A stretch of 64,000 nt of DNA from an uncultured Balneola sp. (GCA_902529115.1 CABZVB010000001.1:124001-188000), one strand, 5' to 3'. Numbered from the stretch's first letter, positions 46,810 to 56,352 are shown. Translations and numbers: made by a program. The notes: generated from the letters alone by a model not told the origin.

Positions 46810-47754
46810 TTAAGGAATTACCTGCTTAGCATCTTTGGCCAAGGATAGTACGGCTTGCTGATATAGTGAACTCGTATTATATCGTAAGATCGCATCTTTA
46901 ACATTTCCTTCGATTTTTGTAAAATGTGCTAGATAGTTTGCTACTGAGCGGATATTATCGGGCATATGATACAGTCCTTGACCTTTGCTATTTTTCCACC
47001 ATCTGTTTAAAGAGTAGGGGATAAATTGGGCATAGGTCATAGCCCCAGCATAGCTTGATTGTAGGCTCATTACATCTAAGCCAGTTCGCTTACAAAAACG
47101 AAGCAATTCGATTAGTTGTGCCTCAGCAAAACTGTATCTGTAATCTTCTGCCATCATAGAAATGTAAGCATTAAGTGGGTTATAACTCCCCTTGTAGCGA
47201 CCAAACTCAGATTCAACCCCTAATATACCCATAATAATTTCTTTTGGGATGCCGAATTCTTTTTCTGCAGCTATCAACTCATCGGAGTAGGTGTCATAAA
47301 ATTCAGCTAATTTATTTTTTTTAATTTCGTAGGCTAATATTTCTTTATAATCCTCAAAGCTTTCGATCCGACGTTCAGCGGAGCGTGTGAATTTTTCAGT
47401 AATTCCCTCAATGTATTGGAATCTATCATCAGCGAGATACTCATATAAATCCCAATCCATGTCGCTAAACTGGCTCTCAATTAATGCTATTCGTCTTTGA
47501 ATGTGTGCTGGTATTAATGGGGTCTCAATTTCAGGTGATTGTGTAATAGATTCTACCGATTGTGCATTTGCAAGTTCTGTCCCCAAGAAAGTAATTGAAA
47601 ATATTATGGCGAGTCCATGTCTAAATATAAGCTGGAGTATATGGGAGATTTGTTCAAGCAAAGCATGACCTCCAAGTTCTAAGCGTCTTAGTATAGCATA
47701 GCAGCGGCGATTTTTGTGCACTAAGTGCTGAACTGTATAATCGTGGGTTTTCAT
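46810..47754 (-). CDS. Lytic murein transglycosylase (MltB/SLT_2 type)
   Basis: Cleaves the glycan strand of peptidoglycan to 1,6-anhydro ends; 314 residues. A hydrophobic N-terminal segment (about 45-65, ending FLGTELANA) suggests export. Catalytic domain: FGIPKEIIMGILGVESEFGRY with the catalytic Glu in VESEFG, then LQSSYAGAMTYAQFIPYSLNRWW, then IRSVANYLAHF and RYNTSSLYQQAV. The ~40 residues before the signal (MKTHDYTVQHLVHKN) are odd; a start at an internal codon closer to the hydrophobic segment is possible. A 258-nt gap without a gene lies downstream. Confidence 0.88.
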   Translation of the reverse strand: MKTHDYTVQHLVHKNRRCYAILRRLELGGHALLEQISHILQLIFRHGLAIIFSITFLGTELANAQSVESITQSPEIETPLIPAHIQRRIALIESQFSDMDWDLYEYLADDRFQYIEGITEKFTRSAERRIESFEDYKEILAYEIKKNKLAEFYDTYSDELIAAEKEFGIPKEIIMGILGVESEFGRYKGSYNPLNAYISMMAEDYRYSFAEAQLIELLRFCKRTGLDVMSLQSSYAGAMTYAQFIPYSLNRWWKNSKGQGLYHMPDNIRSVANYLAHFTKIEGNVKDAILRYNTSSLYQQAVLSLAKDAKQVIP

Positions 47755-47995
47755 AAGCTAATTAGTTTCTACTTTCAAACTTTGCACTTAGTATACCAAA
47801 GATTTTGCAAATACATCAATCAGTTTGTACTGGATTTTGATGGGAATCCCATATGACTATCAACTAGAAATGCCTTATATTTAAAATCTAAAGAATATTT
47901 GTCTAAAATATCTTGTTTAATTGAGAGTATTTGGGTTGTATAGGCATTATTCTTAAGCGATCCCGACAGCAAAACCCAATCGAAGAAAAAGAATT

Positions 47996-49414
47996 ATGGC
48001 TAAAGAATTTGATATATGTGTAATTGGCTCAGGCCCTGGTGGCTATGTAGCTGCGATTAGAGCTTCTCAACTTGGCTTTTCTACCGCAATTGTAGAAAAA
48101 AGACATCTTGGTGGGGTTTGCTTGAATATTGGGTGTATACCAACCAAGGCATTATTACGATCTGCTGAGGTACTCGAATCTATTCAACATGCCTCAGATT
48201 ACGGAATCGAAGTGACTGGTTCTAAGGCTGATTTTGGTGGTATGGTAAAGCGGAGCCGTGGTATTGCGAATAAGATGAGTAAAGGGGTTCAGTTCCTAAT
48301 GAAGGCCAATAAAATACAGGTATTTATGGGTACTGGGGTTTTTGATTCTAAATACGAGTTACAAGTACAGGATGAGTCCGGTAAGCAGACTGATCGTATT
48401 AAAGCAAAGAACTTCATTATTGCTACGGGCGCCCGCCCTCGCGTATTACCAAACCTTCCTATTGACGGTAAAATGATTATAGATTCTGAGATCGCAATGA
48501 TGATGGAAAAGCAGCCAAAGAAGATGGTTATCGTGGGTGCTGGAGCGATTGGAGTAGAGTTTGCATATTTCTATAACACTATTGGAACGGAAGTCACCTT
48601 AGTTGAATTACAGAACACCTTAGTACCGGTAGAAGATATCGATGTAGGTAAAGAACTAGGTAAAATTTACAAGAAAAAAGGAATGAATATTCTCACTGAA
48701 AGTACGGTTGACTCAGTTACTAAAAAAGGAAAAGGGGTAGAAGTAACTGTTAAGACAAAAAAAGGTGAGCAAAAGATAGAGGCTGATGTGGTGCTATCGG
48801 CCGTTGGAGTGACCGGTAATATTGAAGGATTAGGCCTAGAAGAAATAGGCGTTAAGATAGAACGGGGGGCCATTGTAGTGGATCGATCTACCTATTCCAC
48901 TGGAGTGGAAGGTATTTATGCGGTTGGTGATATTATTGGTGCACCTTGGTTGGCTCATAAAGCCTCTCATGAAGCTATTGTACTCGTTGAACAACTATCA
49001 GGTAAAAATCCGAAAGCAATTGATTATGAAAACATTCCTGGTTGTACCTACTGTGAGCCTCAAGTAGCATCTGTTGGTCTGACAGAAGCTGCAGCCAAAG
49101 AAGCGGGTTACGAGGTGAAAGTGGGTAAATTTCCATTATCTGCAAGCGGTAAAGCAACAGCTTTAGGACACGAGGAAGGCTTTGTAAAAGTGATATTTGA
49201 TGCTAAATATGGAGAGTGGTTAGGTTGCCATATGATTGGCTTTGGTGTTACTGAAATGATAGCCGAAGCAGTTGTTGCTAGGGATTTAGAAACAACCGGT
49301 CATGAGATTATCAGCGCTGTGCATCCTCATCCAACTCTGTCTGAAGCGGTAATGGAGGCGGTTGCTGAAGCCTATAATGAAGGGGTTCACTTAGGTACCC
49401 CAGTAAAAAAATAA
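47996..49414 (+). CDS. lpdA: Dihydrolipoyl dehydrogenase
   Basis: FAD disulfide reductase (E3) of 2-oxoacid dehydrogenases and the glycine cleavage system; 472 residues. The FAD motif is GSGPGGYVAA, the redox pair is CLNIGC in GGVCLNIGCIPTKALL, the NAD motif GAGAIGVEFAYF, and the C-terminal dimer base is HPHPTLSEAVMEAV. It is directly followed by lipB (23 nt) and lipA, so lipoate use and lipoate synthesis are encoded together. The E1 and E2 genes are not here. Confidence 0.96.
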   Translation: MAKEFDICVIGSGPGGYVAAIRASQLGFSTAIVEKRHLGGVCLNIGCIPTKALLRSAEVLESIQHASDYGIEVTGSKADFGGMVKRSRGIANKMSKGVQFLMKANKIQVFMGTGVFDSKYELQVQDESGKQTDRIKAKNFIIATGARPRVLPNLPIDGKMIIDSEIAMMMEKQPKKMVIVGAGAIGVEFAYFYNTIGTEVTLVELQNTLVPVEDIDVGKELGKIYKKKGMNILTESTVDSVTKKGKGVEVTVKTKKGEQKIEADVVLSAVGVTGNIEGLGLEEIGVKIERGAIVVDRSTYSTGVEGIYAVGDIIGAPWLAHKASHEAIVLVEQLSGKNPKAIDYENIPGCTYCEPQVASVGLTEAAAKEAGYEVKVGKFPLSASGKATALGHEEGFVKVIFDAKYGEWLGCHMIGFGVTEMIAEAVVARDLETTGHEIISAVHPHPTLSEAVMEAVAEAYNEGVHLGTPVKK

Positions 49415-49437
49415 GCTGTAAATCCAACTGCAATGAT

Positions 49438-50205
49438 ATGAAGGAAGGTGCTTCAGAAGCTCGTTCAACTTTAGATGTTTATGATCTCGAACGAGCAGGG
49501 TACCGAGATGTGTGGGACCTTCAAAAAGAACTTCAGAACGCGCTTATCCAGCAAAAGAGAAATCCGGAGCATACCGAATATACAGATGACGATTTGGCCG
49601 ATATACTGCTTTTTGTAGAGCATCCACATGTGTATACTTTGGGCAAAAGTGGTAATGCTGAACATTTGTTACGCTCACTAGCGGAACTTAACGAGATTGA
49701 GGCTGAATTTGTACCGGTGGACCGTGGGGGGGATATCACCTACCATGGCCCAGGGCAAGTTGTTGGGTACCCGATATTGGATTTGGACCGTCATTTTACT
49801 GATATACACAAATATCTTCGCTATTTAGAAGAGGTATTAATTCGCACCTTGGCCAAGTATGAGCTAGAAGCTGGCAGAGAAGAAGGTCAAACAGGTGTTT
49901 GGCTCAAAAATCGAAAAATAGCTGCGATGGGCATTCGCACTTCTAGATGGGTGACTATGCATGGATTTGCTCTTAATGTGTCTACTGATATGGACTATTT
50001 TTCCCATATTATCCCTTGTGGCATTCAAGATAAACAGGTTACAAGCCTGCAACGGGAGTTAGGAACGGAAGTCTCTTTTGATTTGGTTAAAAAACAAATA
50101 GTTCAGTCCTTTGAGGAGGTTTTTCAAATGCAGGCTTATTGGGCAGGTGGTGGAAGAGAACTACAAGATAAAATTTCGTATTTTAATAGAGTAAATAATG
50201 GATGA
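49438..50205 (+). CDS. lipB: Octanoyl-[acyl-carrier-protein]:protein N-octanoyltransferase
   Basis: Moves octanoate from ACP to lipoyl domains, the first step of lipoate synthesis; 255 residues. Conserved: HPHVYTLGKSGNAEHLL, then VDRGGDITYHGPGQVVGYPIL, WLKNRKIAAMGIR (catalytic Lys) and FSHIIPCGI (nucleophile Cys). An N-terminal part of ~25 residues precedes the family start. The ATG at 49438 has no Shine-Dalgarno sequence. It is followed by lipA after 61 nt. Confidence 0.95.
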   Translation: MKEGASEARSTLDVYDLERAGYRDVWDLQKELQNALIQQKRNPEHTEYTDDDLADILLFVEHPHVYTLGKSGNAEHLLRSLAELNEIEAEFVPVDRGGDITYHGPGQVVGYPILDLDRHFTDIHKYLRYLEEVLIRTLAKYELEAGREEGQTGVWLKNRKIAAMGIRTSRWVTMHGFALNVSTDMDYFSHIIPCGIQDKQVTSLQRELGTEVSFDLVKKQIVQSFEEVFQMQAYWAGGGRELQDKISYFNRVNNG

Positions 50206-50266
50206 TGAACCTGTTGAAAAGTTTTAATAATCGTCTATAAAGGGCATTGCAGAAAGGAGCAAGATT

Positions 50267-51142
50267 ATGATTAAAGAATTGAATGTAGTAGATCGTGCTA
50301 TTACCAAAAGACGACCTGATTGGTTACGCGTAAAGCTTCCTTCTGGTGAAAAGTTTAAAGAAGTGCTCGACACTATAAACGAGCATAAGTTAAATACGGT
50401 CTGCTCAGAAGCTCGTTGCCCTAATATGGGCGAATGCTGGGGTGCTGGGACAGCGACTTTTATGCTTCTAGGTGATGTATGCACGAGATCTTGTGCTTTT
50501 TGTGCTATTAAAACGGGTCGGCCCCCTGCTGAATTAGACTGGGAGGAACCCGTACGCGTAGCAGATGCAGCACGTAAAATGGGTCTTAAACACGTTGTTT
50601 TAACGTCTATAAATCGAGATGATAGAAAGGATGGAGGGGCGCCTATTTTTGCAGCAACTCACACCGAATTGCGGCGAGTAATTCACGGAGTTACCATTGA
50701 ATCTCTTATTCCTGACTTTAAGGGTGATTGGGAGACTTTACAAATTGTATTGGATACTCCACCCGATGTATTGAGTCATAATTTAGAAACAGTACCTATA
50801 CTCTACCGGAGAATTCGCCCACAGGCTAAATATCAACGATCGCTTGATCTGTTGTTGCGTACAAAAGAAGCCGGTATCCGCTCTAAAACAGGGATTATGG
50901 TTGGCCTGGGTGAATCCAGAGAACAGGTTATTGAGCTCATGCAAGATTGTGCGGATCATCAAGTTGACGTACTTACTATTGGGCAGTATATGCAGCCGAC
51001 TAAAATGCATCATCCAGTAAAAGATTGGATTCATCCTGATCAGTTTGTGGAATACAAAGAAATAGGTGAGCTTCTAGGTATCGAGCATGTTGAGAGTGGC
51101 CCTTTGGTCCGCTCTTCGTATCATGCCGAACGCCACATTTAG
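50267..51142 (+). CDS. lipA: Lipoyl synthase
   Basis: Radical SAM enzyme inserting two sulfurs into octanoyl domains; 291 residues. The auxiliary cluster is bound by C in CSEARCPNMGECW, the radical SAM cluster by CTRSCAFC, and the C-terminal serine by the GPLVRSSYHAE block. KTGIMVGLGES is the family substrate region. It has a clear AAAGGAGC ribosome-binding site, rare in this window. Last of lpdA-lipB-lipA. Confidence 0.97.
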   Translation: MIKELNVVDRAITKRRPDWLRVKLPSGEKFKEVLDTINEHKLNTVCSEARCPNMGECWGAGTATFMLLGDVCTRSCAFCAIKTGRPPAELDWEEPVRVADAARKMGLKHVVLTSINRDDRKDGGAPIFAATHTELRRVIHGVTIESLIPDFKGDWETLQIVLDTPPDVLSHNLETVPILYRRIRPQAKYQRSLDLLLRTKEAGIRSKTGIMVGLGESREQVIELMQDCADHQVDVLTIGQYMQPTKMHHPVKDWIHPDQFVEYKEIGELLGIEHVESGPLVRSSYHAERHI

Positions 51143-51182
51143 TGTGACAAGCACCTTTGTTAATTAACTAGTCGGAATTAGA

Positions 51183-51878
51183 ATGGCGGCAACATTAACC
51201 GTACTTTTTATAAGCTATTTGTTAGGCTCTACACCTTCCGCGATTTGGGTGGGAAAAGCCTTTAAGGGAATCGATGTACGTGAACACGGAAGCGGAAATG
51301 CAGGCACGACCAATACATTTCGAGTTTTAGGTGTGCCCTTTGGTGTGACTGTTTTTGTATTAGATTTTATGAAAGGTTTTGTGAGTTCATTTTGGATTAG
51401 TGGCTTGGCTTTTTTTTGGTTTAGCGGCCCCTTAGCCCCCCCTAATTGGGACGTAGAGGCCTTTCTTAGTATTTCTTGCGGTATGGCGGCTGTATTTGGT
51501 CATATGTTTCCTGTCTTTGCTGGCTTTAAAGGTGGAAAGGGGGCAGCCACTGCCTGCGGAATGCTTTTTGGTATCGAGCCTATTTCCATTGGTATCTCGT
51601 TTGCACTTTTTGGACTCATCGTTTGGACCACTAGGTATGTTTCCTTAGCATCCATCGTTTCTACTGCCATTTACCCGATTACTTTATTAATTATGCGCTA
51701 TGGTTTGAATAGGTATGTAGATGGTAGTATAATCATCATTGCTGCTATGATAGCATTTGGAATAATTTATAAGCATAAAGTAAATATCGGTCGCTTAATC
51801 GCTGGTACTGAAAATAAAGTCGGCGCGGGGACATCAACCATTACTTCTAATGAGGCAAGCACATCCTCTGTGAATTAA
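51183..51878 (+). CDS. plsY: Glycerol-3-phosphate acyltransferase PlsY
   Basis: Membrane enzyme that acylates glycerol-3-phosphate from acyl phosphate; 231 residues with about five to six hydrophobic helices. Three active-site blocks are present: LLGSTPSAIWVGKAF with VREHGSGNAGTTNTFRVLG, FAGFKGGKGAATACGMLFG, and KHKVNIGRLIAGTENK. A ~15-residue Ser/Thr tail follows. It lies 9 nt before gpsA; the two steps of glycerol-phosphate supply and use are thus coupled. Confidence 0.96.
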   Translation: MAATLTVLFISYLLGSTPSAIWVGKAFKGIDVREHGSGNAGTTNTFRVLGVPFGVTVFVLDFMKGFVSSFWISGLAFFWFSGPLAPPNWDVEAFLSISCGMAAVFGHMFPVFAGFKGGKGAATACGMLFGIEPISIGISFALFGLIVWTTRYVSLASIVSTAIYPITLLIMRYGLNRYVDGSIIIIAAMIAFGIIYKHKVNIGRLIAGTENKVGAGTSTITSNEASTSSVN

Positions 51879-51887
51879 AGGCTAATT

Positions 51888-52913
51888 ATGAGCAAACAAC
51901 GTATTGGTATTATTGGAGCAGGTAGCTTTGGAACAGCCTTAGCTAAGGTATTTCATGAGGCGGGGAACCAGGTCCAAGTTTGGGCTAGAGAACCAGAAAT
52001 TGTTGCACATATAAATACCTTTAATCTTAATCCTAGATATTTGTCGCATCTAGTGTTGCCTGACGCAGTCTTTGCTGTATCGAAGCTATTTGAGGTTGTA
52101 CGAGAAAAAGATTTATTGGTGCTAGCGACCCCATCACATACCTTACGCGATATGGCTAGTCATATAAAACCTATGCTTAGTGGCAACGAAGTTGTTATAA
52201 CTGTGTCAAAAGGAATTGAGCAGAAGAGCTTTAAAACAATGTCTCAGGTACTTGTCGATATACTTGAAGGTGTGATTAGCTCTGACCAGATTGGAGTATT
52301 ATCAGGGCCTAGCCACGCCGAGGAGGTGGCTCATCAAAAACCAACAACGGTTGTAGCATCATCATATTCCTCTCAGGTGGCTTCTTATATTCAGGATACA
52401 TGTATGACGCCTATGTTTCGTATTTATGTTAATAATGATGTGGCAGGGGTTGAAATAGGGGGTTCTGTTAAAAACATTATGGCTATAGCTGCTGGAGTTA
52501 TTGACGGTGCAGGATGGGGAGATAATACTAAAGCGGCACTTATAACACGCGGGTTACACGAAATGAAGCTTATGGGGGCCCATTTTGGCGCATTTACGGA
52601 CACATTTTCCGGGCTTACAGGGATGGGTGATTTAATAGTGACTTGTACTTCAGCGTACAGTCGTAACCGACGTTTGGGGCATCTCATCGGGGAAGGGAAA
52701 AACCTAGAAGAGATTATTGATGGAATGGAGATGGTAGCCGAAGGCGTTAAAACAACTAGAGCGGTGTATAATTGGGCACGTAAAAATTCGATTGAAATGC
52801 CCATTACTTCAGCGGTATACCAAGTTCTTTTCGAAGGAGTAAATCCCATTGATGCAATGACACAGCTGATGAACCGCGATCCTAAACAAGAAGGTTTACA
52901 GGGCATTTATTGA
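51888..52913 (+). CDS. gpsA: Glycerol-3-phosphate dehydrogenase [NAD(P)+]
   Basis: Makes sn-glycerol-3-phosphate from dihydroxyacetone phosphate; 341 residues. N-terminal NAD motif IGIIGAGSFGTALAKVF; SKGIEQKSFKTMSQVL and GPSHAEEVAHQKPTTVV form the substrate site. EIGGSVKNIMAIAAGVIDG carries the catalytic Lys, and the C-terminal block is LTGMGDLIVTCTSAYSRNRRLG. Its stop shares one base with the next start (TGATG). Confidence 0.97.
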   Translation: MSKQRIGIIGAGSFGTALAKVFHEAGNQVQVWAREPEIVAHINTFNLNPRYLSHLVLPDAVFAVSKLFEVVREKDLLVLATPSHTLRDMASHIKPMLSGNEVVITVSKGIEQKSFKTMSQVLVDILEGVISSDQIGVLSGPSHAEEVAHQKPTTVVASSYSSQVASYIQDTCMTPMFRIYVNNDVAGVEIGGSVKNIMAIAAGVIDGAGWGDNTKAALITRGLHEMKLMGAHFGAFTDTFSGLTGMGDLIVTCTSAYSRNRRLGHLIGEGKNLEEIIDGMEMVAEGVKTTRAVYNWARKNSIEMPITSAVYQVLFEGVNPIDAMTQLMNRDPKQEGLQGIY

Positions 52914-53617
52914 TGGAGGAATACGAACAGTATTTAAAGTATTCGGGAACGACTACATTTAGTTCAATGTCGAAGGCCGATTTGACCAATCTGATTGAGC
53001 GAGGGGAATCGTCTTTTTTGGAGTTTAAACAGAAAGTAACATCCCCTGAAAAATTGGCACGTGAAATTGCCGCTTTTGCTAATACCGAAGGAGGTATCAT
53101 ATTAGTTGGAGTGGGGGATAAGGGTGAGTTGATTGGTTTAGAGACTTATTTGGAAGAAGAGTTTTGGCTCAAACAAGCAGCAGAGCAAGAATGTGTTCCA
53201 CCCGTAAGCATTACCTTTGAACTCTTTCAAATTGGGCAACGGGATATTCTTATTGTAAATGTACCTGAATCTCAAGTAAAACCAGTACAGGTAAAAGCTG
53301 GTAAATCCAGTAAAATAAGGAAAGTATTTGTCCGAGTAGATGATTCTAGCGTAGAGGCAAGTAATGAATATATTCAGGTTTTAAAACAAGATGGGGCTAC
53401 CCAAGGAATTACCTTTGAGTATGGTGAGAAAGAACAAATTTTATTCCGTTATTTAAAAGAATACAGTGTTATTACAGTATTAGATTTTTCTAATATTGCA
53501 TATATCAATAGTTACAGAGCGACCAAAATATTGGTGAATCTAGTAAGTGCGGGGATATTAGATCTCTATGAAAAAGACGGTAAAGCACATTACACATTTT
53601 CCGTAAAATCTACGTAA
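52913..53617 (+). CDS. Schlafen/AlbA_2-type putative DNA-binding protein
   Basis: Protein of 234 residues. The AlbA_2 (Schlafen AlbA_2, formerly AAA_4) domain spans about residues 22-140: ESSFLEFKQKVTSPEKLAREIAAFANTEGG, then IILVGVGDKGELIGL and VFVRVDDSSVEASNE. The C-terminal part (165-230) looks like a winged helix (ILFRYLKEYSVITVLDFSNI, YRATKILVNLVSAGILDLY). It may be a regulator or a nucleic-acid-binding protein. The ATG at 52913 overlaps the gpsA stop by one base, which decides the start over the TTG at 52910. The cotranscribed neighbours are gpsA and an Fe-S carrier. Confidence 0.85.
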   Translation: MEEYEQYLKYSGTTTFSSMSKADLTNLIERGESSFLEFKQKVTSPEKLAREIAAFANTEGGIILVGVGDKGELIGLETYLEEEFWLKQAAEQECVPPVSITFELFQIGQRDILIVNVPESQVKPVQVKAGKSSKIRKVFVRVDDSSVEASNEYIQVLKQDGATQGITFEYGEKEQILFRYLKEYSVITVLDFSNIAYINSYRATKILVNLVSAGILDLYEKDGKAHYTFSVKST

Positions 53618-53628
53618 TTTTAATTATT

Positions 53629-54165
53629 ATGCGCCAAAATAAAGACATACTAAAAAAATCTAGGTATAATCTCGAAGAGAAACTAAACGCGAATGAATTG
53701 TTACAAGAGTCATTGGACGATGTAATTGCTTCGTTGATTGATTTGAATGAAGATGATATTTCTGAGGATTCCTCAACAGGTCAATCCCATATAGATAAAG
53801 GCCTACAAAATGTTGAAAGTTTTGATCTAGAAATGGAGCGACCCATTGTGCTTACCGAACGGGCAGCTTGGCAAGTACAGAAAATTTTAGAGCAAGAAGG
53901 CGTGGAACCCGGATTATACTTGCGTGTTGCGGTTGAAGGGGGTGGCTGCTCAGGCCTTAGTTATAAATTAGGCTTGGACTATCTTTCTGATGATGACCAA
54001 ATGTACGATAGTTATGGAGTAGAGATTATTGTAAAAAAAGAACACCTCATTTATTTAGAAGGAATCAGCATTGATTATCCTGAGGGACTAGATGCACGTG
54101 GCTTTGTGTTTGATAATCCCAATGCTACCGATAACTGCGGATGTGGCGACAGCTTTTCTGTTTAA
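53629..54165 (+). CDS. A-type Fe-S cluster carrier (HesB/IscA family) with acidic N-terminal extension
   Basis: Protein of 178 residues. The A-type domain is at about residues 70-178: IVLTERAAWQVQKIL, the first cysteine in EGGGCSGLSYKL, and the pair CGC in NCGCGDSFSV, 62 residues later, which is the usual spacing. FVFDNPNATDNCGCG is diagnostic. The first ~68 residues are a hydrophilic, acidic extension (NEDDISEDSSTGQ) not found in ordinary IscA/ErpA; an internal ATG at residue 69 (MERPIVLT) could give the short form. It lies 11 nt after the AlbA_2 gene. It overlaps convergent hslO by 4 nt. Confidence 0.92.
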   Translation: MRQNKDILKKSRYNLEEKLNANELLQESLDDVIASLIDLNEDDISEDSSTGQSHIDKGLQNVESFDLEMERPIVLTERAAWQVQKILEQEGVEPGLYLRVAVEGGGCSGLSYKLGLDYLSDDDQMYDSYGVEIIVKKEHLIYLEGISIDYPEGLDARGFVFDNPNATDNCGCGDSFSV

Positions 54166-55070
54166 TTTCGATGTGCTTTGGTTTTGGTGATCAATCCTCG
54201 GATTTCTTGAGCAGAAATGTATTGTTTGTTATTACAAAAGTGACAAACGATTTCCTGGTCGTCATCTTTAATATCTTCTAAATCTTCAAGACTTAGCATA
54301 CTCAACGCACTTAGAAATCGCTTACGACTGCACCTACAAAAGAAATCGACAGGATTTCGACTGAGCTCCTTTACCTGGATAGGCGACACAGATCGATGCA
54401 TAATTTCATCGACATATATTTTTTCAAAAAACAATTGATCTATGGGTTGAAACGAAGCTAAACGTTCATGTAGCATATCAATTTGCCCATCTGGTGCGCC
54501 GGGAAGGCGCTGAAGAAGAAGCCCTCCTGCTTCGGATATGCCGCCGTTTTCAGTAATTCCAATATCAAGAATGACCGCAGAAGGTATTTGCTCGGATTGT
54601 GCTAAATAGTGGGCAATGTCACGTGTTACATCTCCTGCAATCAATTCGATAGAGCTAGTTCTAGGTTCTGCCTCGTTATAGAGTACCTTGGTTAGGCTAA
54701 GCACACCTAAGCCAATACCATCGGACAATAAAACATCCGGTTCATTATAGGCTAATTCAGCCCCTGGATTTCCCACATAGCCTCGAACCTCTCCTAAACT
54801 ATTAGCTTCTGCAACCACATATTGAAGCGGACCGTTGCCATCGAGTCGAATTTGAATACGTTCTTCTTTTTTCAATTCAGAGGCTAATAAAGCGGCGGCT
54901 GTAAGTGTTTTACCTAGAATTACGGTGGCTAGGAGAGATAATCCATGCCGATCCCTAGCTTCATTAACCAGCGCTGTTGTTTTGACTACGGAGAGTTTGA
55001 AATGACCATCTTTGGTCACTCCTTTGACCAATCGGTCTTTGAATAAAAAATTTTCTTTAGTAATACTCAT
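54162..55070 (-). CDS. hslO: Redox-regulated chaperone Hsp33
   Basis: Oxidation-activated holdase, 302 residues. The N-terminal domain has DRLVKGVTKDGHFKLSVV, then GKTLTAAALLASELKKEERI and RGYVGNPGAELA. The redox switch is near the C-terminus: CRC in FFCRCSRKRFLSAL and CHFC in IVCHFCNNKQY, the C-x-C and C-x-x-C zinc ligands. It lies 2 nt downstream of leucine dehydrogenase on the minus strand. Confidence 0.95.
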   Translation of the reverse strand: MSITKENFLFKDRLVKGVTKDGHFKLSVVKTTALVNEARDRHGLSLLATVILGKTLTAAALLASELKKEERIQIRLDGNGPLQYVVAEANSLGEVRGYVGNPGAELAYNEPDVLLSDGIGLGVLSLTKVLYNEAEPRTSSIELIAGDVTRDIAHYLAQSEQIPSAVILDIGITENGGISEAGGLLLQRLPGAPDGQIDMLHERLASFQPIDQLFFEKIYVDEIMHRSVSPIQVKELSRNPVDFFCRCSRKRFLSALSMLSLEDLEDIKDDDQEIVCHFCNNKQYISAQEIRGLITKTKAHRN

Positions 55071-55072
55071 GA

Positions 55073-56176
55073 TTATTTTTGAGCGTTTGCTAAACGCTGT
55101 TCTACAAGTTGATTACTCGCTAAATTAGGGGTTAGATTGTGAATTTCTGCGTAGTCGAAGATTTCCATTAGGGTGTGATAAATTCTGCGGGTTTGCTTCT
55201 CTGCTCTTTCATGACTGTAACCACCTATTTCGTTTGAAATATTAATGACACCCCCCGCATTTACTACGTAATCGGGAGCATAGAGGATGGACTTATCTTT
55301 CAATCGCTGGGCGTGTACTTCTTCCATGAGAATATTATTGGCTCCACCTACTATAAAATCACAGGCTAAACTATTAATAGTTTGGTCATTGATAACCCCG
55401 CCTAGTGCACAGGGGCTTAATATGTCGACATGGAGGGAAAGAAGATGTTCTGGGGCAATAATTTTTCCGCCCACTTCTGCAGCTAAATTTTCAGCTTTTT
55501 CGGAATAAATGTCAGAAATGAAAAGTTCAGCCCCTTCTTTTTGAAGATGCTTGGCCAAATAAGATGCAACATGACCCGCTCCTTGTATGGCAATCTTTTT
55601 TCCTTCTAGACTATCCTTGCCCGTAGCGTATTTCATGGAGGCCTTCATACTCACATAAACTCCAAGGGCTGTAAAAGGGGAGGGATCGCCACTACCGCCC
55701 AAATACTTTGGTAAGCCGGTGACATGAGAGGTTTCTTGGTGCACCCATACCATGTTCTCTTCGTCCATACCTACATCCTCAGCGGTAATGTATTGACCAC
55801 CCAAGAAATCTACACATCGCCCAAAAGCCCAAAAGAGCTCCTTGGATTTTTCAGTTCTTGAATCCCCTATAATTACCGCCTTTCCTCCACCTTGCGCAAG
55901 TTTGGAGATAGCTGCCTTGTAGGTCATGCCTTTTGAAAGCCGGAGTACGTCATCTAATGCGGTTTCAAGATTAGGATATGGCCACATCCTAGCTCCTCCT
56001 AAGGAAGGGCCAAAAGTCGTATCATGAATAGCTATAATGGTTTGAAGCCCTGTTTTTTCATCCTTGAAATAAACAACTTGCTCATGGGCCATCGTAGCAG
56101 GAGTGTGCACCGGGGTGTAAAAAAGCCCTGAAGAAATTTCGGTGGCCTTTCCAAACAAAGTAGAAGCGTCGCTCAT
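55073..56176 (-). CDS. Leucine dehydrogenase (Glu/Leu/Phe/Val dehydrogenase family)
   Basis: NAD-dependent oxidative deamination of branched-chain amino acids; 367 residues, the size of leucine dehydrogenase rather than the ~420-450 of glutamate dehydrogenase. TTFGPSLGGARMWPY and LAQGGGKAVIIGD carry the catalytic Lys; the N-terminal block is HEQVVYFKDEKTGLQTI. NAD domain: IQGAGHVASYLAKHL, and ILSPCALGGVIND. It is coupled to hslO (2 nt). It can feed acyl precursors for branched-chain lipids; amino-acid breakdown is equally likely. Confidence 0.92.
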   Translation of the reverse strand: MSDASTLFGKATEISSGLFYTPVHTPATMAHEQVVYFKDEKTGLQTIIAIHDTTFGPSLGGARMWPYPNLETALDDVLRLSKGMTYKAAISKLAQGGGKAVIIGDSRTEKSKELFWAFGRCVDFLGGQYITAEDVGMDEENMVWVHQETSHVTGLPKYLGGSGDPSPFTALGVYVSMKASMKYATGKDSLEGKKIAIQGAGHVASYLAKHLQKEGAELFISDIYSEKAENLAAEVGGKIIAPEHLLSLHVDILSPCALGGVINDQTINSLACDFIVGGANNILMEEVHAQRLKDKSILYAPDYVVNAGGVINISNEIGGYSHERAEKQTRRIYHTLMEIFDYAEIHNLTPNLASNQLVEQRLANAQK

Positions 56177-56352
56177 AAAGCAATATATTGGATGATGTTA
56201 TTTTTATAAATATACCAAAAAGCCTCAAGGTTTATTTAGTATCTAAATGTGGAATAAAGTATAATTTATTCAATATAATTTGAACAGGTAAATTGGCATG
56301 AAAGTCAATATGCCTCTTATGTATAAAAATAGAAATAAAGGAAATCATAACT

